Shown here in pieces: positions 12,901-25,050 of a stretch of 64,000 bases of DNA (its first letter is position 1; every line of letters begins with the position of its first letter). A program made the position numbers and the translations under genes. The notes below the pieces were generated by a model, which saw only the letters and a program-made list of their open reading frames with translations, did not search any database and had not been told where the DNA came from. The DNA is from Magnolia sinica (lineage: Eukaryota; Streptophyta; Magnoliopsida; Magnoliales; Magnoliaceae): contig NC_080578.1 in assembly GCF_029962835.1 (NCBI RefSeq), forward strand, positions 29,839,001-29,903,000. Direction: 5' to 3'.

Positions 12901-13860
12901 GAAGACGTGATCTCCAACTGCAAACTCTAGACTCTTCTGGGATTGTCTGCATAACTCTTCTAATGACTTTGGGCTGCGCGCAAATGGTTTTTAATGATAA
13001 AAATCTTCTCTGTTGTCTCTTGCACAATCTCTGGTCCAAGCAAACTACCTTCTCCAACTTTTGCCCAACAATTTGGAGATCTATAAGGCCTCTTGTACAG
13101 AGCCTTGTATGGTGCCATGTCGTTACTCGTCTGATAGCTATTATTATAAGTGAACTCGATCAATGGTAAATGGTCATCCCAACTCCCTTTAAAATCAAGC
13201 ACGCAAACTCAGAGCATGTCCTCAAGGATTTGATTCACTCGTTCAGTCTGCCCGTCAGTCTGAGGGTAGAAACTAGTGCTGAAATCAAGAGTGGTTCCCA
13301 GTGCGTTCTGTAAACTTCTCTAAAAATGATATATGAATTTGGAATCCTGATCGGATACAATAGATACAGGCACTCCATGCAATCTAATTATTTCTTTAAT
13401 ATAGAGCTTACATAATTCCTCTAGGGAATAAATAGCAGGTATAGAAAGAAAATGTGCAGACTTAGTTAACCGGTCGACGATGACCCAAACTGCATCATGA
13501 TTATTACATGTCTATGGTAATCCCATAATGAAATCTATGGATATGTGCTCCCACACTCACTCGAAGATTGGCAGCGACTGTAACATCCCTAACGGCTTTT
13601 GATGTTCTGCTTTCACCTATTAACATGTGAGACATTTGGACACAAAATCAGCGATCTCCCTCTTCATTTTATTCCACCAATATTGCCTACGCATATTGTG
13701 ATGCATCTTTGTACCTCCGGGTGGATTGTGAACTTAGTATGGTGTGCCTCATCTATAATTTCCTTCTTTAATTCATCCACATTTAGTACACATAATCTTC
13801 CTTGGAACCTTAATCCACCATTGGTACCAACTTTCCATTCTGACTTACCACCTTTTACAG
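12900..13860 (-). pseudogene. Family A integrase core remnant
   Basis: Minus-strand integrase, which inserts retrotransposon cDNA. Visible in order are a zinc-binding-like block with MHHNMRRQYWWNKMKREI (about 13,700), a core start with SIDFIMGLP, then [22 protein letters not shown] and LPLIEFTYNNSYQTS (13,200-12,960). The three core blocks carry the D, D and E expected of a DDE integrase. Several stops interrupt the frame, for example within the linker after the zinc block and near the SKF block. Confidence 0.8.
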
Positions 13861-13919
13861 CTTTTATTACCTTGGCTTGCAGCCATGCGTCTTGTTGTTG
13901 AACTTCTATAACCTTACTA

Positions 13920-14660
13920 ATTAAGGAAGGTTGAACGGCTGGTTAAAGAGATGAGCTACAGACATTTGCAAATTCAATTGGACGTTAAAATCCTTCACCA
14001 TATTTAACATCTTCCACCGTTGGATCATGAGGTGAGCGATTACTCCATGCGGCTTATGACTTAAAGCATCTGCTACTACATTAGCTTTACCTAGATGATA
14101 TTGGAGGGTTAAGTCATAGTCCTTCAAGAATCCCATCCACTAATGCTGCCTCATATTTAATTCTTTCTGTGAGAAAAGATATTTCAAACTCTTATGGTCT
14201 GAAAATAGTTCGAACTTCTCCCCATATAGATAATGCCTCCATACTTTGAGAGAAAAAACCACAACTTCCAACTCCAAATCATGAGTAGGGTAATTTTCCT
14301 CATGCACTTTCAACTACCTAGAGGCATAAGTTACAACCTTAACTTGCTGCATAAGGACAGAACCTAAACCTCTATATGAAGCATCATTAAAGATTTTAAA
14401 CTTTTCACCACTCGAAGGAATGGTGAGGACAGCCGTTGTTGTCAAACTGATCTTTAACTTTGAAAATGATTGATCATAAGTATCATCCCAAATGAACTTT
14501 ACACCCTTCCTGGTTAATCGAGTTAATGGTGCCACAATTCGAGAGAAGTCTTCGATAAATCTTCGATAATACCCCGCTAAACCAAGAAAACTACGTATTT
14601 TGGTCACACTTGTGGGCTGTTCCCACTTCAATACTGCTTCTACCTTTGAGGGTCTATCGA
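13920..14660 (-). pseudogene. Family A RNase H remnant
   Basis: Minus strand. 14,631-14,314 carries the RT-connection block (TKIRSFLGLAGYYRRFI, APLTRLTRKG) and the RNase H start with NDASYRGLGSVLMQ. 14,136-13,921 carries the domain end with HLGKANVVADALSHK. The usual first motif 'CDAS' is NDAS here. The segment between the two frames has stops and frame changes. Confidence 0.82.
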
Positions 14661-14689
14661 CAAACCCTTTTTCGAAACTTCATGGCCCA

Positions 14690-15300
14690 AAAATTTCACT
14701 TCCTCCTTCTAAAAGTCACACTTTTCAAATTTAGCATATAATTAGTGCTCCTCCAAGGTTTGAAGAGTAACTCTAAGATGTTTCTCATGTTCTTCCTGGG
14801 TCTTAGAATCTATAAGAATATCATCTATGAATACTATGACAAACTGATCTAGGTGTGGCTTAAATACTCTATTCATTAGGTCCATAAATACTGTTGGTGC
14901 ATTTATTAGCTCAAACGGCATCACGAGAAACTCGTAGTGGCCATAACGAGTCCTAAAGGCCATTTTTGGTATGTCCACTTCTTTAATTCTAAACTGGTGG
15001 TATTCTGACCACAAATCTATTTTGGAGAAAAACTTGGCTTCTTTCAACTGGTCGAAAAGGTCATATATCCTAGGTAGTGGGTATTTTTTTAATGGTGACC
15101 TTGTTCAGCTAGTGATAATCAATACATAATCTCATTGAGCCATCCTTCTTCTTCACAAATAAGACTGGCGCACCCCACGGCGATGTACTCGACCGAATGA
15201 AACCCTACTCCAATAACGTTTGAATCTGCTCCTTCAGTTCCTTCAGCTCTACTGATGCCATATAGTACAATGCCATGGAGATCGGTGAGACCCCAAGCAT
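14690..15300 (-). pseudogene. Family A reverse transcriptase remnant
   Basis: Minus strand. From 15,230 down: an N-terminal block with [16 protein letters not shown] and a CIDY motif (15,190-15,120, with a stop where the next residue should be), then [17 protein letters not shown] and [19 protein letters not shown] (15,047-14,930), and the catalytic FIDDIL (about 14,825). These are standard chromovirus RT motifs. The common 'SGYHQ' reads SEYHQ and 'MPFGLTNAP' reads MPFELINAP. Stops around 15,060-15,180 show decay. Confidence 0.85.
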
Positions 15301-15866
15301 AAGATCTATACCAAAATCGATCTCTCTTCTTGGCGACAACCCCGGTATCTCTTGAAATACATCAGAAAACTCACATATAATTGGAATTTGATCGATACCC
15401 ACTTCATGTGGTTCATCCTCCAAAAGGGCTAATAAATTGCATAACAGTCCGTCCTTTTGTTTCCAAGAAACCAGAGTCTTGGTCCCCCAGGAATAGAGAA
15501 TGTCACAGTCTTCTCTAAACAATCCAATTTTGCATGGAAAGAAACTAACCAATCCATTCCCAGAATAACATCGAACTCTCGCATCTCTAACATGATAAGG
15601 TCAGCTAACAATACGGAGTCTCCAACCATGACAGGGCAAGATCTACATATCTGATTTACCACTACGGAGCTTCCTACTGGTGTAGCAATTACTAAATTCT
15701 TATCTAGGAGTTCAAGAGATAGACCCAATATATGCATGAAAAGAGTCGAAATAAAAGTATGCATAGTTCCTAAGTCAAATAAAACTTGAGCAGGTGAGGA
15801 ATACATAATTACGGTACCTTCCACCACTCCATTAACATTTACGTCTGGTGGTACTATGGTGAACAC
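15205..15866 (-). pseudogene. Family A aspartic protease and linker
   Basis: Minus strand from a Met at 15,866. It is retropepsin-like, and would cut the Gag-Pol polyprotein. The active-site region reads VLFDLGTMHTFIS (about 15,787-15,749), where a working enzyme has D-S/T-G, so the serine or threonine is replaced by leucine and it is probably inactive. The flap/second conserved block reads FDVILGMDWL (about 15,570). A frame shift near 15,430-15,550 separates it from the linker leading to RT (IDFGIDLMLGVSPISMA). Confidence 0.8.
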
Positions 15867-16089
15867 ACAACCTTGGGCCGGCTATCAATAAGTCTAGCCT
15901 TCCTGCCTCGGCTTGTGGTGTTGTTGTTGTGGGCGTTGTTGCTACTGAGAGGGTCTTTGCTGCGGAGGTCTCTAATATTGTTCCAGTGCTTGCTGATATG
16001 GAGGTCATTGGTATTGTGGTTGCAGTGCTTGATATTGTGGCTGAGGTCTTGGGTGCATTTGCTGGGGTGCCTAATAATATGGTTGTTGA

Positions 16090-17009
16090 GGCAGTTATTT
16101 ACAAAAACAAGCGGAGTGACCCTCCATTCCACAGTTATAACATTTACCTATAAATCTATTCGTTAGCTGAGCAGGAGTTGAGGTGTTTGTTACCATCATC
16201 TTTAGCTTCTTGGAAGCATCGCCCTATGCTTGAGATGTATTTAGTGTAGCCCTAGCATTACTCTTCACTTCTCTCTTCTGCTTAGGACTTTTCTAGAATT
16301 CTTCATTGTCTCGCTCTATCATTAGAGCTTGTTCTACTAGCTTGGCATATAATCTAAGCTTAAGTGGAATTAACTTGTTACGAATTAACCTTCTCAGACC
16401 CCACTCAAACTTCTTAGCTTTGCGAGCTTCATCCTGAATCATATATGGGGCAAAACGAGATAGTTTAACAAATTTGGACTCTTATTGGCCTACGATCATC
16501 TCCCCCTGTTCTAAGCTTACGAATTCTTCTGCTTTTTGTTCCCATACACACTCACGAAAGTATTTCTCATTGAACTTCTCACAAAACATATCCCATGTAC
16601 ATGTCGTCTCTTCTTTAATTGTTCTAGCAATTGTCTCCCACCAGTGGTCAGCCTCTTCCTCTAACATGAAAACCGCAAGTGTGACCTTCTACTCCTCATC
16701 ACATCCTAAAACAGTGAATATCTTCTTTATTTGCTTTTTCCACTTTTCTGCCACCATAGGGTCCAACAAACCCTCAAAAGAAGGTTTCTTTAATCTCTTA
16801 AATTTTTCTATTAAACCCCCAACGCCATCCTGCACAACTTGGGCAGTTCCTTTATTATTGCGGCGAATGTGCTATCCAAGAATAGCTGTCATGTCGCCTA
16901 AAGCATGGAAGACCCCACCAAGTGACTAGCCACTTTTGGTGGACCCTGGTGTGACCGCCACAAGACTGGCTTTACCTCTACCTTTATCTTCACGCTAACT
17001 CCCAGACAT
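16090..17009 (-). pseudogene. Family A gag remnant with zinc knuckle
   Basis: Starts at a Met at 17,009 on the minus strand, about 170 bp after the primer site. The capsid-like middle includes MLEEEADHWWETIARTI and TWDMFCEKFNEKYF (16,667-16,520), the classic gypsy gag block. The C-terminus ends with a CCHC zinc knuckle CYNCGMEGHSACFC (about 16,101-16,140) spaced CX2CX4HX4C. There are at least five in-frame stops, including one five codons from the start, so it makes no full Gag. Confidence 0.82.
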
Positions 17010-17177
17010 GTTCTAAATCAAATAATAAGCTTTAGATATCATATAAGGGTGGATCACTAAAAGACAATACTATAAGTTAAGTTTTGATCACAACAACACT
17101 CGTTGGGGATTTATCCTAATTTTCAAAGTGACTAAGTTTTCAAGTAAAACCCTAGGTCCTCAATGATTCTAAACCTA

Positions 17178-17190
17178 GGCTTTGATACCA
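17178..17190 (-). other. Primer-binding site, Met-tRNA type
   Basis: On the minus strand TGGTATCAAAGCC starts 3 bp after the 5' LTR end GGGGCGTTGCA. It matches the initiator Met tRNA site TGGTATCAGAGC with one change and confirms the LTR boundary. Confidence 0.85.
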
Positions 17191-17193
17191 ATT

Positions 17194-18834
17194 TGCAACG
17201 CCCCGAAATCCGGCACCAGGGTATATTCGACCCCGATTCCGTACCTGAAGGCATGACTTATGTTTTGTAAGTTTACATTTCATAATCCACACATATATTG
17301 ACAAAATGATCTCATTCATAAAATATAACAATCCAAAATTTTAATGATTAAACATTTATTTAAAGAAGAATAAAATATCTATGTTCTGATTATTCAATGT
17401 TATCTCCAAACTCATGTCATCTCCATACTATCATACTATACTTAATGTTCATTATACTTATTTAGAAAATGCTAAAGAAACAAAATAAATAAAAGAAAAT
17501 CTCTTTAAGCGCCTCCATGAGATCCTGATCTCGAAATTTTAAAATCCCAATAGGGTAAGCTGCGAAGCCTAGTGAGAAATCGCAACATAGGTTTCAAAAA
17601 TAACATCATATAATCTGAATAGAATATACTAAAAGATACAATACCTATTTAGGTAAAGCAACAGATGAGGAGATTAATAAACAATATATTTTTTAAATGT
17701 AAAGTCAAAGATAAGTGAATGAATGAAATCAACATATGCTAAAATCCACAATAACAAGTGCGGTTTATTCTTTTTAACAGTAGGGCTAGTTTACACCGGT
17801 TTGCCAACACCCGCGCTAATACAACACATAGCGTAGCAATGAGAACATCTTGCATGACATGCTTACCCATCCAAAGGGCACTTGGTGAGGGACCCATTTG
17901 TAAGTTAGCTGATCAAACTACTACCCTATCGAACATGACAGTGAGAACCTTTTGCAATCTTGACATGCTCACCCACTCAAAGGGTACGGTTGAGGTTCTA
18001 AGAGGCACCAGTTGGGTTTTGGGACTTTCAACCCAAGAGTCTTGATCACCCTACCTATTTACACTTTAGGGATTTTCAACCCAGAGGACATGATCACCCT
18101 ACCTATTTTCTGGTGTTCTAATAACTATTTTGATGGTGCATGATTTTAATAATTTCATGGACCAAATAAAAATAATAAATAAATAAATAATCTTTCATTA
18201 TTTTTATTTCTTGATTGAATGCATGATATGTGGTGTACATAATTTTATTTTTAAAATGTTAATCACTATAAACTGTTAGTGCATCGTCAAAATCCCATGT
18301 AGAAAAATTAAAATGCCACATAATCCATCAGATTAAAGAGTCTGAAATAAATTTCTATATGAATTTAAATTTCTAATAGAAAAATAATAATAACAATAAT
18401 AAAATAAAATCTAAATATTTTTTTATCTTATATAAAAATAATAATAAACGAATAATCAATGCATGGTTAACAATAATCCAATTTAATTAACGTTGAATTA
18501 AAGTATGCTAGTTAAAATAAAGATAATTAAATAAATAATACAAATCCAAATGACATAATTACAAATTTGGTAAATAACCACAAATAAAAAAAATCAAACA
18601 AATGCATAATAACTAAGATGAATCATTCATATAAAATAAAAGGAATTTAAAGGCAATGAAATGAATGAATTTAATTCTAAGAAATAAATGACAAACAAAT
18701 AAATAATTAAAAAAATTCAAGTGAGAGAAAACTCACCGTTAAAAAAAATAAAAACTCCCCTTTTTTCATCCTTTTTCTCTTTCCTCTTGTTTTTTCTTTT
18801 TCTTCCTCCTCCTTTTCTTTCTTCCTTTTTCTCA

Positions 18835-18881
<47 letters not shown>

Positions 18882-18951
18882 ACTTTTCAACCTGAATGAC
18901 CAACAAGTAACCTCTCCTTTTTGGTCTTTTTTTTGTTTGTTTTTTTTATTT

Positions 18952-18998
<47 letters not shown>

Positions 18999-19906
18999 CT
19001 CTCTTCTCTCTCTCTACTCACTTCCTCACCTCACTTCACCTCACCTCACAACACATTCCACTTCCACGTTTCACAATTTCACAATGCATGATCTCTCTCA
19101 TGCCTCCCATTTTTAAAGCTCATTTCACACATGTGGCAGGTGTGAAAGAGAGCCTTTAATCTCTTAACATTTTTAAAGTTTTGTTTTTGTTTTACCATTC
19201 CAAGCACTTGTTTCACATTGCTTTCATTCAATGCACACGTTATGCACTACACGTGTGCCATATGTGTGCCACATGTGTGCATGTGATGCATGTGATGTAT
19301 TTGATGCATGCATGCCACATGTGAAAGGTATGTGTGCATGATGTGTTTGGTGCATGTGTGTGGTTGTGATGTATTTGATGCATGCATACCACTTGTGTGA
19401 AAGGTATGTGTGATAAGTGTGCATGAATGAAATGGTTGTACACGGTGTCTAGTATTTGATGCATGAATTAACCTATGGTTGCAATATATTCAATGGTACA
19501 TAAATGGATGATGTAGATGGATGGATGGATCAATGTATAATAGATGGACGGATGGATGTATGGATAGATGGATGGGTAAATGTACGGTTGGATGAGTTCA
19601 TGTGTGATCGGGGAAGGGACTTCGTGATGTACCTATGGATTAGTGGTGAGATGGACGGTCAGTTTAGATGGATGGACAAGTATTCCAATGATTTCATCAT
19701 ATAGATGGTTTGATGGTTGTATCGTTGGATGGATGGTTAAATGTATGGTTGGATTTATTAGTAAATGAACAGTTGGATCAGATATGTTCAAATCAATGGC
19801 TGAGATTGAACAAGTTGATCTTGTAGATCGACAGTCATATCAGACTAATTGGGTACGTCGATCAATGGTTAAAATTAGACGATCAAGATTTATTTGGGTT
19901 ATTTGA
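17194..19906 (-). repeat. 5' LTR of family A element
   Basis: A 2,713 bp LTR starts TGCAACGCCCCGAAATCC on plus; its right end has decayed to ATTTGA where TTACA is expected. It matches the 3' LTR block by block. Two (TC)n tracts (18,839-18,877 and 18,956-19,000) are present here, whereas the 3' LTR has a poly-A/CTT zone at that place, which explains most of the length difference. Confidence 0.9.
18839..19015. repeat. Two (TC)n microsatellites
   Basis: Runs of CT/TC dinucleotides at 18,839-18,877 and 18,956-19,000 are separated by unique LTR sequence. The poly-S/L frame predicted over them is low complexity. Confidence 0.95.
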
Positions 19907-19911
19907 CTTTG

Positions 19912-20177
19912 ATGTCATTGAAGCTATGATAGTTGTGTAAATTCAAGTCGATTTTGAAGTCAATCCGATCAAAAGTCTATATAAATGGATGTTTTAGGAG
20001 TTTCTAAAAATGAATTAGGGTGGGAGTATAACAAGGAGTTATGGAGCTTCAAAGAGTCTTTCCCCCCTCTCCAATCCTCTAGTTCTAATTATTTTTTTTA
20101 TAGTTTTTTATTTGAGTTTTAGTTCAATCATCTTTATAGTTGGCTAATCTCTTAGCTAGAGCTAAGAGGTGAAGCTT
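19912..20177 (+). repeat. Athila-like LTR, second segment
   Basis: This continues the LTR from 6,855 after the family A element. It holds a TATA-like 'tctatataaatgg' (about 19,976), the block 'ttctaaaaatgaattaggg' and 'gctaagaggtgaagctt', all with counterparts at 38,040-38,240 in the plus-strand Athila LTR. It ends at the AGCTT duplication of the next insertion. Confidence 0.65.
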
Positions 20178-23100
20178 TGTAAGACACGTATCCTATACTG
20201 TATCGTTCTGTAGGCTTCCGCGGTCCTTCCGGACAAATTTCGATGACCTGATCTGTTAACGACATTTGCATGCGATCTTGAATCGTGTCCAGTATATCTG
20301 AGTCAGCTCGACTCGAAACTTATATCGTCATGACCACGTCGTCGCCGCAGTTCCAATGTTGTATCTCGTGTGTCAATACGACGCTTAGATCATAAGTTGT
20401 GGCCCACGCATTATAATAGCTGTGGACTGCACATTGCGGGACCTACCTACCCCTATGACACCATTCCCTAGGTGGATGATGTCATTTCCTTAAACAAGTA
20501 ATGGTGGCCCCTCTTCTTAAGTCAACACCTCCCCTTACCTAGGCATTTATAATGGCCTTACATCATTATAACAAGCCATAACTCTTTTCTCTCTCTCTCT
20601 CTCTCTCTCTTATCTCTCTCTCTCTCTCCCTCCCTCTTTCTTCCTCATTCTCCTTAGAAAGAACCATGGACGTCCAACCCATCCCAAAAATCCAACCATC
20701 TTCCACCTTAGATCCTCACCAATCCAACCTTTATATCATCATCTCCACTGTTGAGGAAGCTTCGTAAGGGTAGAAGTTGAAGGGGAAGATCTTGATGTGG
20801 GTGCTTCTCTCTCTCTCTCTTTTATTTTTGTGAGAGGTGTGGCCCACTCAGCTGGACCCTACCTTGATGTATGTCTTATCCAAACCGTCCAAGTCATGTG
20901 GACCCTACCTTATTGAAGTATCATATTGATTCAATTAGGTGGGCCACGTCCATGTGGGACCCACCTAGTGAGTTATATTCACACCTTCCAGCGTCCCTGG
21001 ATGTTGGACATGGAGTGAAGTGTGAACGGACATTGGATGCACTAACAAATAAAATAATATATTTAGCTTGATTTAAGCTTTTTGGGTAGGCTACTCATGC
21101 AGGCCCCACCTTAATGTATGAATTCAATCCACGCCGTCCATCCTATTTCCCAACTCATTTTAAGCGTTGAACCAAAAAATGAAGCTGATCAGATTTTCTG
21201 GCGGGCCATAACATAGAAAACAATGGTTTTCACCGTTAAAATGTACTCTGATTTTTCTACACACCGAAATATGCCCAATATTGGGCTTGTTTGGCTTGTC
21301 TTGGCCATAGGAGCCAGTGGACAGGGTGGATTTTTCTGATGCAGGCCCCACATTGGAAAACCCATAGAAAAATTATTTTTTAAAAAAATAAAATTAAGAA
21401 ACAGCAGCAGGCGCTGCTGCTGCATGTCTAGAGGACGCACAGCAGCGTCTTGCTGCGCTGAGACATGAAAGAGGGCAGGGATATGGGTCTCTGCTGTGGG
21501 CCCCACCGTGATGTTTGTTGCACATCAACACTGTGCATTTGGTAGGCCCCCTTCTGGGACCGTGGGCCACCTCAAAATCAGCCGTATGTGGTGGTCATGT
21601 GGCCCACATCATAGGAGATAGTGTGATTGAACGTCTGCAATTAAAACCCTTTTGGGTTGTCACGAAAGTTTTAGATCATTATGAAATTTGTTTTTCCTCT
21701 ACATCCGGGTCCGTGTGACCCTATTATCAGATTGGATGGCAGATAAACGTTATGGTGGGCCCCACGTGGGTCCCACTATGGTGTATGTGTTTTACCCACA
21801 CCGTCCACACCATTGGACCATGGGACCCAGCCATGACGTATGTGTTTTATCTATGCCATCCAGCCATTTTCTTAGGATGCTGGATGGTCAGTGGACCCCA
21901 CCCTTGATGTCTATATCACATCCAAACTGTTCATCCAGTTGGCGAGCTACCTTAAGGCTTGAGATAAAATGAGGCAGATCTGCCTGTTAGTGGACCACAT
22001 AGTAAAAAGCAGTGGGAATTGAGCGTCTGCCATTGAAACTCCTCTGGCTCTAGAGGTTTTGTAGAAAAATGAAAATTTATTTTATTCTTTGGTCTGTCTG
22101 ACTTTATCATCAGATTGGATGGAAAATCAACATTATGGTGGGCCCTGATCATGAGGCATGTGTTATATCTACTCCATCCATCTGTGAGGGTCCACCTAGA
22201 TGTATGTATTTTGTATTCACAGCATCCATTCCTGTGGTCCCCACGTGATGTACGTGCTGTACCCAAGTTGTCCATTTGATGGGTCTATTTGGAATGAGCC
22301 GGGCCCACCCCATTATGTTGTATATAAGGCCCATTTGAGGAGGTTCACCTTGATGTATGTATTCTTCACCACACTGTCCAGTGGCTGGACATGTGCACCA
22401 CCATGATGAGTGTTGTATCTGCACCGTCCGTGCTGTGGCACACCATGAAGCAGTGCTTCATCTGCACCATTTATCTGTGGAGCCCGTTAAATGTATGTGT
22501 TGCATTTGCACACTGTCCATCCCCGATGGGGCCATCCTTGATGATATGTTGTATATCCACACCGTTCAGACCTTAGACGGTGGGGATTGGATTGGCTGGC
22601 GTACCTCACTCTAGTTATATAGCTGCGGTACCACATCGGCTAGTTCTGGCCATCGTAATGTATTTGTTCCATGGCCCATACACATCATCTGCATGTTTGT
22701 TATGAGGTGTGGTTGACCATTACATATGTCATTGAGCAAGTTGTTATGAGACTCCCTGATAGGCGAAGGTTATCTCACATAAGTGCACGGTATGCGCAGG
22801 ATTGATGCATGATTGGATTGTATGACTCATTCATCTTGCATTGTGTATTATGACTACTATACGCCCTAGAGATATCAATACTACAACCTCTACAGGCATA
22901 TCGTGGATGGCCGAATGGGACACTGAAAATGTTTGGTTCTAGCATACGGGCGCCATAGATGTCCCTGGGTAAAAATTCAGGAGGTCGCATCTCCCACTGT
23001 GTTGTGGTCGATTGGGTGGGGGTGTGGCCTTACCCACCCGAGGGTAAGGGGCATAGCTAGGCTGAGTTTGACCAGCTCGTAAATGGGTCCGTTATCAATA

Positions 23101-24114
23101 TGTCGGGTAGATATTAGCTGACTACTAGCCAGGCGGATAGTGAGGTCTCTTCCACTTGTATGGTCGCGCATTAGTGGGCGGCGATTTGCATGTAGAGTCT
23201 ACTAAACCCCAGTGATGACCCAGAGAGAAACCGTACTAATATGTGGACTTATCGAGTAGGAGTTGCATATTCATTCATTCATTCATTCACTATCCACTCG
23301 AGTTGGTGGTGCGCAACTAATTATTATGTACCTTCGTAATGGCAAGGATTTCAGTTGGGCACGCGACTAACCTGAGATTAAAAGTCTACTACATGAGTCT
23401 AGCTATCTAAATTTAGGTATGGGACTGATTTGGATAGAAGTCCCTTGTAATGGACCCCATAGCCTGCGATACTATGTACTATCATCCCGACTTCCCTGCA
23501 GTTTGGTCATTTCATTCGCACCGCATATTGCATTACATCATCAGCATCTGATATTTGGCTATCATGAACTCCTCATTTGCATAGCTAATTTGTATTGCAT
23601 ACTCTGATATTGTATGACTCATGGACTTGTCAGTATTTTTGTTTACTTTGATATTGTATGGTTCATGGACTTATAAGTACCTCCGTTTGCTCTGATATTA
23701 CATTTTGAGCACGCATATACTACTCACACACTTACACCACCCTTTAAGCTTTCTATAAGCTTATGCACGATAGATGCATGCAGGTGATGTTAGGTTGCAG
23801 CAGTGTTGAGCTTGGAGCGTGCAATGTCTTCTGGAGCTTTGATTTTTGATATATGTATTTCCCTTTCAGCAATATATTCAAATGTTTATATTAGTGGATG
23901 TGTGATGATGATGTTGCCTTTGTGATTTGGGTATATTTGTGATTATGCTTCTATTGAGTAAAATGTACATCGGTAAATCCTCCTTGTAGGATCCCAGGAT
24001 CGGAACCTGGCATATGGGCACTGGGGCCGAGAATGGGGTACTACGGAGGCTGTCGGCACCGGATTCCGAGATCGGGATTCCTGTGAATCTGATTTTCAGG
24101 TTTGGGGAGTGGCA
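20178..24114 (+). mobile_element. Solo LTR of family B, copy B2
   Basis: A 3,937 bp unit starts TGTAAGACACGTATCC, ends TTTGGGGAGTGGCA, and has a perfect 5 bp duplication AGCTT (20,173-20,177 and 24,115-24,119). There is no internal region. Features: (TC)n at 20,588-20,635, CG-rich 'ggtgggcccacc' blocks at 20,830-22,600, and the conserved TATA-like block at 23,746-23,765. The last base pairs, GAGTGGCA, have diverged from the family consensus GCGTGACA. It has no clear GGCCCA minisatellite, which may explain why it is the shortest complete copy. Confidence 0.92.
23746..23765 (+). promoter_or_regulatory. Conserved TATA-like block in LTR B2
   Basis: AAGCTTTCTATAAGCTTATG lies about 350-360 bp before the U5 end. 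It is one of the best conserved stretches between family B copies on both strands and has the form of a TATA box (CTATAAG) inside an imperfect HindIII palindrome. It is a plausible core promoter for the element; promoter activity is inferred. Confidence 0.55.
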
Positions 24115-24119
24115 AGCTT

Positions 24120-24330
24120 GTAGTTCGTTTTAATATTCATTTTACTTTTATTCAAGTTATTTGGTTTTTTTATGTTGAACAATTCATGGATATTGATTTG
24201 GATGAAGAAGTATTTTCAGTTTACTTTGATCTATTGTCGACTCCAGGCACTTTGGATGCTTAGGAAGACTATTGATATTGCTCACGGGTGTTCAGTGCGT
24301 AGGTGTGCTAGAATTGGGATTACGGTTCCA
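24120..24330 (+). repeat. Athila-like LTR, third segment
   Basis: This resumes the host LTR after B2 ('gtagttcgttttaatattca ... tatgttgaacaattcatgg'), weakly matching 38,240-38,300 ('tatgttgaacttcattgat'). Its right boundary is uncertain. Confidence 0.4.
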
Positions 24331-25050
24331 ATTCAAACCGAACAATAATGACCCCAAGCGTAGAAGTAGGTAGACGCTGGTACGACCGAGATCTAAGGAG
24401 ATCGGTCGCCTATTCAGCCACTTACTCAAAGTGTAAATGGATTAGGCAATAGTCAGAGGTTAAGATTCATCCTCTGATGATGGGTTTCTCCTTGCCTTCC
24501 GTACCAAAGGACTTTCTTAATGTAAGGAAAGTGGAGTAAGAAGGGAATGTTAAGATCGACCGCTAGAAAGTGCTTTGATTACAACTATGATTACTAACTA
24601 ATGTACTTACACTATCAATTAAACTAAAGAAAGTAAATGGCAAATACAGAAAGTAAATAGTTACGTTAAGGGAAAGGATTTACTTGATAAAGACTGCAAT
24701 TATACTACGAAATGTAAACTTAATAAGATAATTGAAAGATAACTGATTTGCAGCTTTGTTTGAGTTGTGTGAGACGATTTCTAAACTTGCTTAATCTTCT
24801 ATTTATATTGCTACTCTACCATTCTAGATGCTTCTCATGATTTGACAGTTATTATAACTGCTCCTTCCCTCTCTCTACTTCTAGATTCTTCCCATGACCT
24901 TATTTTCTCTAGTCTTTTGACATCTATCAACATTCATACAAACTTTGACCATTGGCTAGTTGTTTGGTTAGCTATTCAAACTTGGTCGCACCATTGTCGA
25001 TTACTTCTAATGCGCTCGACGTTGACGTCTTATGGCCATCTCTCAAAATA
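24331..25050 (-). repeat. LTR-like remnant, probably Athila-type on minus
   Basis: No gene. The left edge 'tgaccccaagcg ... tacgaccgagatct' resembles the reverse complement of the LTR end that reads 'gaggtcgta...accccaag' at 35,462-35,520. The rest is AT-rich with 'aagtaaatggcaaatacaga' type sequence. Confidence 0.35.

Larger units (their letters stand above)
6856..19906 (-). mobile_element. Tekay/Del-clade chromovirus (family A), full length but decayed
   Basis: A complete Ty3/gypsy retrotransposon on the minus strand: 5' LTR 17,194-19,906, Met-type primer site 17,178-17,190, gag, protease, RT, RNase H, integrase, chromodomain, polypurine tract at 12,460-12,476, and 3' LTR 6,856-12,459. The 3' LTR contains a separate 3.2 kb insertion. 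Target duplication is CTTCG (6,851-6,855) against CTTTG (19,907-19,911), one mismatch. The chromodomain and the gag-PR-RT-RH-INT order place it in the Tekay chromovirus clade. By-eye comparison of the first ~150 bp of the two LTRs shows about a dozen differences, so it is not recent. Stops and frame changes break gag and pol; it cannot encode working proteins. Confidence 0.92.

Noticed and set aside
15457..16166. Plus-strand frames opposite protease and gag of the family A element
   Set aside because: They are shadow frames antisense to recognisable retroviral-type domains.
18721..18954. Open frame MRENSPLKKIKTPLFSS with an S/L-rich tail, signal-peptide-like
   Set aside because: It crosses the (TC)n tract of the family A 5' LTR; the hydrophobic tail is microsatellite translation.
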